64,000 bases of DNA from DATJGR01 sp963780795 (GTDB lineage Bacteria; Pseudomonadota; Gammaproteobacteria; Pseudomonadales; Azotimanducaceae), in the NCBI GenBank assembly GCA_963780795.1, contig CAWADH010000008.1, positions 1,240,001 to 1,304,000 on the forward strand, in the 5' to 3' direction. Below, in pieces: positions 57,346 to 64,000 of the stretch (the stretch's first letter is position 1; each line of letters begins with the position of its first letter). Both the position numbers and the translations under genes were made by a program. The notes beneath the pieces are model-generated. The model was not told the DNA's origin. It searched no databases and saw only the letters and a program-made list of their open reading frames with translations.

Positions 57346-60069
57346 ATGAGCCGCTTCCTCCTCGATTGCTGCCGCTGGGCCATCGGTCTTTTCGCGCTTT
57401 CCGCGTCGCTCTGCGTGGCGGGCGGTGCAGCATCGATCGACGTGAGCAACCCGACCGATTTCCTGGACGTCACCACGCGCATGACCTACCAGGACGCGAC
57501 GTCGGAAACGTCGCCCGACCCCACGCTGTTTCAGCCCGTCACCCGCCGCCACCCCGCATTCGAGCGCTACGATCACGGCTACTGGTTCAAGCTCGAACTC
57601 GACAATCCTTCGGCGCTGCCGGTGCACCGCATGCTGGAACTCACCCACGGCCGCCTCGGCATGCTGGTCGCGCGGCTGCAATCGGAAGACACCGACCGCG
57701 AGATTCTTCGCACCGGCGCCGGAATGACGGTGGCAACGCGCGGCGCCAGCTTTCCGAACGCCGTCATTCCGCTCGAGGTGTGGCCGAAGAGCCATGCCAC
57801 GCTGCTGATTTACGCCGCGTCGCGCGACAACATGGTGATGTCGGCGAGGCTCTGGGGCGAGTCCGCATTCGGCGCCTATCAACTGCGCAACGAGATGGTC
57901 ATCGGAGCAGGGCTCGGTGCCTTGCTCGTTCTCGGCATTTACAACCTCGTGGTGTTTCTGATCACGCGCGCACCGAATTACGCGCGGCTTTCCGCGCTGC
58001 TCGTTCTGATCGCGTTCTGGCAGGTCATCGGTCACGGTTATGCGGATCTGCTGCTATGGCCGGACGCGCCGTGGTTGACGGGCCGCACCTTGCCCGCAGT
58101 CATGCCGCTGTGTCTGGCCGCTCTGATCCAATTCAGTCGCGGCTTTCTTGCGCTGGATCCCGCGAGCCGGATCGGTCGGGCAATGCATGTGTATCTGCTC
58201 GCGTGCATCGCCGCCGCAACACTGTTGTTCTGTTGGCCGATGCCATCGCTGTTCATGCCGCTTTCGATCTCGCTCACGCCGAGCCTGTTGCTGCTGCTCG
58301 GATACGCAGTGTCGAAGTTTCGAAGCGGCGATCCGAACGCGCGGCGATTCGTCGTTGCCACCAGTCCGCTGATCGCGACGATGGCCGTCAGCGCCACAGC
58401 GCGCATCGTCGGCGCCAGCTTCGAAGTAGGCACGGTGCAGTCGCTGGTGCTGCTATCGAGCGTATTCCTCGGCGTGATGCTCGCGATCGCGCTGGCGCAA
58501 CACATTCAGGTGCTGTCGAGCGATCGACGCGACGCCCACCACGCGGCACTGATCGCGAAACTGCGCGCCAAGGAATCCGAACTGAAGGCCGACCTCGCGG
58601 AACAGGACAACCGCGCGAAGACATCGTTCCTCGCCACGATGAGCCACGAAATCCGCACGCCGATGAACGGCATTCTCGGTATGGCCGAACTGCTGCGCGG
58701 CACCGCGCTGGACGAACAGCAGAGCTATTACATCGCGACGCTGAAGCGCTCCGGCGAAGCACTGATGAACATCCTGAACGATGTGCTCGACTACTCGAAA
58801 GCGGAAGCGGGGCGGATGGAACTCGAAGTCGTCACCGTCGACCTGCTCGAACTGCTGGACGACATCAACGTGCTGTATCGAGAGCACTTCCGCCGCAAAA
58901 GTCTCGACTTTTACGTCTTCGTCGAAGCGAACACACCGCTGTGTTTCAAATCGGACCCGACGCGCCTCAAGCAGATAGTTGGCAATCTGGTTAACAACGC
59001 GGTCAAGTTCACCGAGCGCGGCCAGGTTTCCATTCTGGTGCGGCCGCGCGCCGATCGCGCCAACTGCATCGAGTTTCTGATCCAGGACACCGGAATCGGC
59101 ATCGCGCCGGAGCATGCGTCGCAGCTGTTCGACCGGTTCCGGCAGGCGGATTCGTCCATCAGCCGGCGCTATGGCGGCACCGGCCTCGGCCTGGCGATTT
59201 CAAAGCGCCTGATCGAACTGCTAGGCGGTGAAATCGACGTGACCACCGAACCGGGCGTCGGTACGACGTTCAGGTTCTCGATCTCGGCGCCGGCGGTCGA
59301 TCGTGCGCTGATCCGCAACATCGACGCATCGACGCGGGTGTTCCTGGTATCGGACGACGCCGAGCTGGCGCGGTCGATCGGCCTGGTGATGAGCCGATGG
59401 GTCAGCCTGTTCGTGGTGCTGGAAGACTTCGACGAACTCGATGCCCACGCACCCACCGACCACGACCGCGTGATACTCGACGAAACGTGTGTGGAACCCG
59501 ACCCCAACCTCCAAGCGACGAACGTGGCGTGGATCGGCGAAGGCTTCGACAGCGGCAACGCGCTGGCACGGCCCGTGCTGTTCGCGCAACTGGAGCGGTT
59601 GCTTCAGTCGGCCAACGACACTGCATTGGCGCGCGCCGACCAGCGTCCGCTCGAAGATCTCGGCGTTCTCGTCGCCGAAGACAACCGGACGAATCGGCTC
59701 GTGGTCGGCAAAATGCTCAACAACTGGGGCGCCACGGTGCATTTCGCCGAGAACGGCCAGGAGGCGATCGAGATGTTCGGCAGCCACGGACAGGACATCG
59801 ACGTCGTGCTGATGGACTGCGAAATGCCTGAGATGGACGGCTATTCCGCGACCCGCCACATCCGCACCCTGGAACGCTCCGCGCATCGCGTATCGACGCC
59901 GATCATCGCGCTGACCGCGCATGCCATGCCGGAGTTCCGCCGTCGTGCGGAGGAAGCCGGAATGACCGACTACGTCACCAAGCCGATCCAGAAATCGACG
60001 CTGCTGAAGGCGATGTTGAACGCGCGCAGCAAAGCGCCGTCAGGCGCCGCTAACCAGGTGCGTCACTAG
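57346..60069 (+). CDS. Hybrid sensor histidine kinase/response regulator (7TMR-DISM type)
   Basis: A 907-residue membrane sensor kinase. A signal-like N-terminus is followed by a 7TMR-DISM extracellular domain (about 30-165: VTRRHPAFERYDHGYWFKLE) and seven membrane helices (about 185-385). HisKA follows with SFLATMSHEIRTPMNGILGM and phospho-acceptor His434. The HATPase has VNNAVKFTE, DTGIGI and GGTGLGLAISKRL. A degenerate receiver-like region comes next, and a C-terminal receiver has VLVAEDNRTNRL and phospho-acceptor Asp824 in VVLMDCEMPEMDG. A sugar, carboxylate or envelope signal is typical. No separate response regulator gene is adjacent. TTG 57340 is an alternative start. Confidence 0.92.
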   Translation: MSRFLLDCCRWAIGLFALSASLCVAGGAASIDVSNPTDFLDVTTRMTYQDATSETSPDPTLFQPVTRRHPAFERYDHGYWFKLELDNPSALPVHRMLELTHGRLGMLVARLQSEDTDREILRTGAGMTVATRGASFPNAVIPLEVWPKSHATLLIYAASRDNMVMSARLWGESAFGAYQLRNEMVIGAGLGALLVLGIYNLVVFLITRAPNYARLSALLVLIAFWQVIGHGYADLLLWPDAPWLTGRTLPAVMPLCLAALIQFSRGFLALDPASRIGRAMHVYLLACIAAATLLFCWPMPSLFMPLSISLTPSLLLLLGYAVSKFRSGDPNARRFVVATSPLIATMAVSATARIVGASFEVGTVQSLVLLSSVFLGVMLAIALAQHIQVLSSDRRDAHHAALIAKLRAKESELKADLAEQDNRAKTSFLATMSHEIRTPMNGILGMAELLRGTALDEQQSYYIATLKRSGEALMNILNDVLDYSKAEAGRMELEVVTVDLLELLDDINVLYREHFRRKSLDFYVFVEANTPLCFKSDPTRLKQIVGNLVNNAVKFTERGQVSILVRPRADRANCIEFLIQDTGIGIAPEHASQLFDRFRQADSSISRRYGGTGLGLAISKRLIELLGGEIDVTTEPGVGTTFRFSISAPAVDRALIRNIDASTRVFLVSDDAELARSIGLVMSRWVSLFVVLEDFDELDAHAPTDHDRVILDETCVEPDPNLQATNVAWIGEGFDSGNALARPVLFAQLERLLQSANDTALARADQRPLEDLGVLVAEDNRTNRLVVGKMLNNWGATVHFAENGQEAIEMFGSHGQDIDVVLMDCEMPEMDGYSATRHIRTLERSAHRVSTPIIALTAHAMPEFRRRAEEAGMTDYVTKPIQKSTLLKAMLNARSKAPSGAANQVRH

Positions 60070-60412
60070 GGAGCGTGACGTCGAGCAACGTCGCGCCGTT
60101 GACCGTCAGATGAATGCGCTGCGTCTCCGGCCACCAGCGTCCTTCGATGAAGTGATGTTCTTCCCAGTGCAGCTCCACGTTCGTCCACACGTACAAGCAA
60201 CTGACGCCGTCGCGATGACGCCGCTTGCGGACGACGCCGTCGAGGCGCAACACGAGTTCCTGGTCGTTCACGATTTCGAGTTCGATCGGACGATTCCGGT
60301 AGTTCAGCTGGAAGGTTTTGGAACCGGTCACGACGTCGCATGCTCTGCCGTTTGCATCGGGCGCGATTATGGTTGCTCCGATCTGCGAACGCGAACCGTG
60401 CTCCGGATTCAC
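60050..60412 (-). CDS. Hypothetical beta-rich protein
   Basis: About 120 residues, not recognised. The sequence alternates strands: KTFQLNYRNRPIELEIVND, QELVLRLDGVVRKRRHRD, VWTNVELHWEEHHFIEGRWW and IHLTVNGATLLDVTLP, suggesting a small beta-sandwich or barrel. No signal peptide or membrane segment. GTG 60412 gives this length and lies 4 nt after the radical SAM stop, so cotranscription is likely; its frame continues upstream without a better start. Its end overlaps the kinase gene on the other strand by 20 bp. Confidence 0.6.
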   Translation of the reverse strand: MNPEHGSRSQIGATIIAPDANGRACDVVTGSKTFQLNYRNRPIELEIVNDQELVLRLDGVVRKRRHRDGVSCLYVWTNVELHWEEHHFIEGRWWPETQRIHLTVNGATLLDVTLPSDAPG

Positions 60413-60416
60413 GACG

Positions 60417-61499
60417 CTATCTGAACAGGTCAGACTGTCGCGCCGCGTTCGGATTGCGGAACTGATCGGTGCGCAGCGGCGACATCCGCGCGCCGTCGAG
60501 CCCATGTCGCTGACGCGCGAGTTCGAAGCGACGGCGCAGCAGTTCAGCCAACGGGCCTGTGCCCTTCTGCCGTTCGCCCCATTTCGCGTCGTAGTCTTTG
60601 CCGCCGCGCATCTCGCGTACCAGCTTCATTACCCGACCCGCTTTCTCCGGCACGTGCGTATCGAGCCATTCCCTGAACAGATCCTTGACCTCGTAAGGCA
60701 GCCGCAACACCACGTAGCCGATGCTGCGCGCGCCGGCCTGCGCACTGGCGGCGGCAATCGCTTCGATTTCTTCATCGTTCAGTCCCGGAATGACGGGCGC
60801 CATCAGCACACTCACCGGAATGCCCGCCGCGGACAGCTCGCGCACGCAGCGCAATCTCGCGGCCGGTCCTGCTGCGCGCGGCTCTAACGAGGCTTTCAAG
60901 GCGTTGTCGAGCGTGGTGATGCTGAGCGCGACCGACGCGAGTTCCAGCGCCGCCATCTCGCGCAGGATGTCGATGTCGCGCAGAACGAGCGCGCCCTTTG
61001 TGACGATCGAAACCGGGTGTCGCCATTCGCGCAGCAGTTCCAGTACCTGACGCGTGATCTTCAGTCGCTTTTCCACCGGTTGATACGGATCGGTATTGGT
61101 GCCCATCGCCATCGTGCTGCAGACATACCCCGGGCGACTGAATGCTTCCACCAGCCGCTCGGTAACGTGCGTCTTGTAGAAGATCTTCGTTTCGAAATCG
61201 ATGCCGGGAGACAGGTCGAGATACGCATGGCTCGGCCGCGCGAAGCAGTACACGCAGCCGTGCTCGCAGCCTTTGTACGGATTGATCGACTGATCGAATG
61301 GCACGTCGGGCGACTGATTGCGCGCGATGATGTTGCGCGTTTTGTCCGCGAACAGTTGCGTCGCGGGCTGCGTGTCGGGTGTCGGGTCTTCGCCCCAACC
61401 ATCGTCGACCACTTCAGTGCTCTGGTGTTCGAAGCGGCCCGCGGGATTCGACAGCGCACCGCGGCCCTTGATCAGCGTCGGCTTGGAATGCACTGACAC
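60417..61499 (-). CDS. PA0069-type radical SAM protein
   Basis: A 360-residue radical SAM enzyme. The cluster motif is CEHGCVYC (Cys78, Cys82, Cys85), in the segment QSINPYKGCEHGCVYCFARP. The N-terminus KGRGALSNPAGRFE and ADKTRNIIARNQSPDVPFD are the hallmarks of the PA0069/Rv2578c family, which is distinct from MoaA and SPL. The C-terminus is a spore photoproduct lyase-like Arg/Lys-rich tail. Function is unknown. GTG at 61499 with GAGGA upstream is taken, with an in-frame GTG at 61493 as the alternative. Divergent from the amidohydrolase gene. Confidence 0.88.
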   Translation of the reverse strand: MSVHSKPTLIKGRGALSNPAGRFEHQSTEVVDDGWGEDPTPDTQPATQLFADKTRNIIARNQSPDVPFDQSINPYKGCEHGCVYCFARPSHAYLDLSPGIDFETKIFYKTHVTERLVEAFSRPGYVCSTMAMGTNTDPYQPVEKRLKITRQVLELLREWRHPVSIVTKGALVLRDIDILREMAALELASVALSITTLDNALKASLEPRAAGPAARLRCVRELSAAGIPVSVLMAPVIPGLNDEEIEAIAAASAQAGARSIGYVVLRLPYEVKDLFREWLDTHVPEKAGRVMKLVREMRGGKDYDAKWGERQKGTGPLAELLRRRFELARQRHGLDGARMSPLRTDQFRNPNAARQSDLFR

Positions 61500-61650
61500 G
61501 GCAAGGTCCTCTCGAAGGCGGACGGCAACAGTAACCTGTATGTACGTACAGTATCAACGTCCGGAGTCACGCGCGCATGGACAACGTAATTCACATCCAT
61601 TAGCGTCGGCCGACACCTTTCCATTCGAAGCACACGTGAGGAGAGCACCC

Positions 61651-63351
61651 GTGCACGATCTGATCATCCGCAACGGCACCGTCGTGGACGGCAGCGGCAA
61701 CAGCAGAATCCAGGCCGATATCGCCATCGACGGCGACCGCATCACCGCCATCGGCCGCATCGACGCTCCCGCGCAACGCACGATCGACGCGAAGGGCTGT
61801 CTCGTCACCCCCGGCTGGGTCGACGTGCACACGCACTACGACGGCCAGGCCACGTGGGATCCGATCCTCGCGCCGTCGAGCTGGCACGGCGTCACCACGG
61901 TGGTGATGGGTAACTGCGGCGTCGGTTTCGCGCCGGTGCGTCCTGGGCAGGAGAACTTCCTCATCGAGCTGATGGAAGGCGTAGAAGACATTCCGGGTGC
62001 CGCGCTCGCAGAAGGCATCGACTGGCGCTGGGAGAGCTTCGCGCAATATCTCGATGCGCTCGAAGAACTGCCGCGCACGATCGACATCGCAACGCAGGTG
62101 CCGCACGGCGCCGTGCGCGCGTACGTGATGGGCGAGCGCTGCAATACCGCCGACGACCTGCCGACCAACGAAGAAATCGCACAGATGGCGGAGATCGTTC
62201 GCGGCGGCATCGAAGCCGGCGCCCTCGGTTTCTCGAGTTCACGCACGTTGCTGCACAAGGACAAACACGGCATCCACGTGCCGGGCACGTTCGCCGGCAG
62301 CGACGAAATGCTCGCGCTCGGCTTGTCGATGAAAGGTCTCGATCACGGCGTGTTCGAGCTGGTATCGGACCATCTCGGCACCGACGACGAATGGGCGTGG
62401 GTCACGCAATTCGCCGAAGAGACCGGCCGCCCGGTCACGCTGGTTGCGACGTCGGCCGGCGCATACGAAGGTAACAAGATGTTCAACATCGCGGAGCAGG
62501 CGCGCCTTCAAGGCATCGAAGTGCGCCCGCAGATGGCAGGCCGCCCCACCGGCGTGCTGCATGGTCTGCAATCGAACTTCCACATCTTCATGCGTCATCC
62601 GACATTTGCGAACGAGCTGAAGCAGTTGCCCCTCGACGAACTCGTTAGTCGCATGAAAGATCCCTCGGTGAAGGCGAAGATCCTCGCCGAGCACAGCTCG
62701 CTGACGCGGACTCTGTCGGCGTCGAGCCTCGAAGAACTGCTGTGGCAGATCTTTCCGCTCGGCGAGAAGCCGAATTACGAACCCGACCGGGAAGACAGCG
62801 TCGCCGGTATCGCACAGCGTGCCGGCAAAGACGCGTTCGAAGTCATGTACGACCTGCTGGTCGATCACGACGGCAAAGAGTTGTTCTATCAGCCGCTCGG
62901 CGGCTACCGCACATACAACTTCGATTTCTTTCGCGCCAACATGCAGCATCCCAACATCATGTTCGGCCTGTCGGACGGCGGCGCACACTGCGGCGTCATC
63001 GCCGACGCCGGCATGCCGACGTTCATCCTCACGCACTGGGCGCGCGATCGCACGAAGGGCGAACAGCTGCCCCTCGAGTACCTCGTCAGGAAGCTGTCAT
63101 TCGACACGGCCGCCGCATACGGCATGAACGATCGCGGGTTGCTGGCGGAAGGAAAGCTCGCCGATGTGAACGTCATCGACTTCGAGAGGCTGTCGCTGCA
63201 TCGCCCGGAGGCGATCTTCGATCTGCCGACCGGGGGCAAGCGGTTGGTGCAGCGGGTCGAGGGATACAAACACATCATCAAGAGCGGCGTGCCGATCTTC
63301 GCCGACGGCGAGCACACCGGCGCGCTACCCGGCAAACTGGTCCGCGGGTGA
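61651..63351 (+). CDS. D-aminoacylase/N-acyl-D-amino-acid deacylase-type amidohydrolase
   Basis: A 566-residue metal-dependent amidohydrolase. The N-terminal beta-sandwich DLIIRNGTVVDGSGNSRI leads into the metal site PGWVDVHTHYDGQATWDP with His62 and His64 near residue 62. GGIEAGALGFSSSRTLLH near residue 188 and NIMFGLSDGGAHCGVIADAG near residue 435 complete the barrel. N-acyl-D-amino-acid deacylases and N-carbamoyl hydrolases share this core, so the substrate is not defined. The GTG at 61651 with GAGGAGAG upstream is the better start; a frame opening at 61318 is not supported. It ends 42 bp before the last gene. Confidence 0.9.
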   Translation: MHDLIIRNGTVVDGSGNSRIQADIAIDGDRITAIGRIDAPAQRTIDAKGCLVTPGWVDVHTHYDGQATWDPILAPSSWHGVTTVVMGNCGVGFAPVRPGQENFLIELMEGVEDIPGAALAEGIDWRWESFAQYLDALEELPRTIDIATQVPHGAVRAYVMGERCNTADDLPTNEEIAQMAEIVRGGIEAGALGFSSSRTLLHKDKHGIHVPGTFAGSDEMLALGLSMKGLDHGVFELVSDHLGTDDEWAWVTQFAEETGRPVTLVATSAGAYEGNKMFNIAEQARLQGIEVRPQMAGRPTGVLHGLQSNFHIFMRHPTFANELKQLPLDELVSRMKDPSVKAKILAEHSSLTRTLSASSLEELLWQIFPLGEKPNYEPDREDSVAGIAQRAGKDAFEVMYDLLVDHDGKELFYQPLGGYRTYNFDFFRANMQHPNIMFGLSDGGAHCGVIADAGMPTFILTHWARDRTKGEQLPLEYLVRKLSFDTAAAYGMNDRGLLAEGKLADVNVIDFERLSLHRPEAIFDLPTGGKRLVQRVEGYKHIIKSGVPIFADGEHTGALPGKLVRG

Positions 63352-63356
63352 TCCTG

Positions 63357-63362
63357 TAGAAT
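63357..63362 (+). promoter_or_regulatory. Candidate -10 element (TAGAAT) for the last gene
   Basis: TAGAAT followed by CCGACCC, 31 bp before the GTG at 63394; no -35 is evident. Confidence 0.35.
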
Positions 63363-63393
63363 CCGACCCTCGTTCGCGGGGGTCCCATTCAGC

Positions 63394-64000
63394 GTGCGCA
63401 TCGGCTCTCTGCAGCCCGGGCTCGTTGTCGTCGCGCTGCTGGCGGCGCTGGCGCTCGGCTGCGCGCCGCTTGCTTCGGCACCGTCCGCCGAACCGGCGGT
63501 CGATCCGGCGATCGACGCACTGAAGGCCGAGGTCGTGCGACTGAACGCCGAACTCGCCAACGTGAACACCACGCTTGCCGACGTGCGTACGGAACAGCAG
63601 GCCGTAACGGCCGAACTCGACGTGCAGACTCACGCGATCGGGCGCGTGGAAAGCGCAGTTACGACGTTGCCGGAGTCGCTGAAGCGGCTCTGCCCGATTC
63701 CGCAGAGCAGCGAAGCGCACTGCAAGCCGGCCGAAGTACAACGCGTGATGATCAGCGGCTCGAAGATGGTCGTCGGCGACGTGGAGCAGGTGTGGATCGA
63801 CCCGCCCGGCGTTCCGCTCAACGCGCGTATCGACACCACCGCCGTCAACAATGCCCTGTTAGGCGAGGAAATCGTCGAGTTCGAACGCGACGGCAAGTCC
63901 TGGGTGCGCTTCGTGCTGCACGCAGCGGATTCGGATGAGCCGATTCCATTGGAGCGGCGCGTATCGCGGCACGTGCGAACGGTTCAATCGGGGGGCGGAG
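63394..64000 (+). CDS. Retropepsin-like ATP-dependent zinc protease family lipoprotein (partial)
   Basis: The first 202 codons; the gene runs past the window end. The signal peptide VVVALLAALALGC ends in a lipobox. An acidic helical linker (ALKAEVVRLNAELANVNTTL) leads to a domain like the RimK-associated putative ATP-dependent zinc protease: VVGDVEQVWIDPPGVPLNAR, IDTTAVNNALLGEEIVEFER and DGKSWVRFVLHAADSDE. In relatives the second segment is DTGA; here it is DTTA, losing the Gly of the retropepsin Asp-Thr-Gly triad, so a degenerate, non-catalytic member is possible. GTG at 63394 is the first start available. Confidence 0.72.
   Translation, partial: MRIGSLQPGLVVVALLAALALGCAPLASAPSAEPAVDPAIDALKAEVVRLNAELANVNTTLADVRTEQQAVTAELDVQTHAIGRVESAVTTLPESLKRLCPIPQSSEAHCKPAEVQRVMISGSKMVVGDVEQVWIDPPGVPLNARIDTTAVNNALLGEEIVEFERDGKSWVRFVLHAADSDEPIPLERRVSRHVRTVQSGGG

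Noticed and set aside
1..64000. tRNA or rRNA genes
   Set aside because: No cloverleaf-like sequence or rRNA segment was recognised in the intergenic gaps, which are mostly below 200 bp.

Overview
The window is GC-rich, densely coded bacterial chromosome with about 59 genes, short intergenic gaps and many stop/start overlaps of the GTGA, ATGA or TGATG type. The gene set (cmoA-cmoB, ppk1 opposite ppx, a PA0069-type radical SAM protein, SirB2, DUF6502 with DUF5666, a WS/DGAT acyltransferase, several acyl-CoA and LLM-type flavin/F420 oxidoreductase genes) suggests a Gammaproteobacterium from a lipid- or steroid-degrading lineage. This is inference from gene content; there is no rRNA in the window. 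I see no tRNA, IS element, prophage or CRISPR array.

Layout. 0-8.4 kb: mostly minus-strand housekeeping and metabolic genes (partial FMN reductase, SDR, DUF1992, LysE exporter, ASCH protein, an operon of DJ-1/PfpI, class III aminotransferase and PRPP synthetase, then cytochrome b561, YceI and CocE/NonD hydrolase). 8.5-14.6 kb: TSUP permease, 2'-5' RNA ligase, SirB2, an alpha/beta hydrolase coupled to a CinA-like/adenylyltransferase fusion, Fpg/Nei glycosylase and MATE transporter. 14.7-24 kb: acyl-CoA and redox genes (two enoyl-CoA hydratases, LLM oxidoreductase, SDR, nitronate monooxygenase, flavin reductase, acyl-CoA dehydrogenase, aminotransferase).

24.1-34.2 kb is the accessory-looking region. 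A winged-helix/STAND ATPase/TPR regulator faces a small exported protein, followed by two tandem paralogues with the order TIR, transmembrane segment, TolB-like domain, TPR. Then come an outer-membrane barrel and a small exported protein. The two TIR genes share an upstream -10 sequence, and the first has a shattered C-terminus.

34.2-64 kb: LLM oxidoreductase, a HisRS-like class II synthetase-fold protein, coiled-coil protein, LemA and M48 protease; ppx and ppk1 end to end; cmoAB; myo-inositol-1-phosphate synthase; acyl-CoA dehydrogenase with a lipoprotein; Smr, phytanoyl-CoA-dioxygenase-like, MFS and aldehyde dehydrogenase genes; a frameshifted 3-hydroxyacyl-CoA dehydrogenase; WS/DGAT, DUF5666 and DUF6502; lipase-like hydrolase; a 907-residue hybrid histidine kinase; radical SAM protein; D-aminoacylase-type amidohydrolase; and a partial retropepsin-like lipoprotein.

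Five genes carry apparent frameshifts, most explained by a +1 error in a short homopolymer. Sequencing or assembly error must therefore be weighed before calling them pseudogenes.
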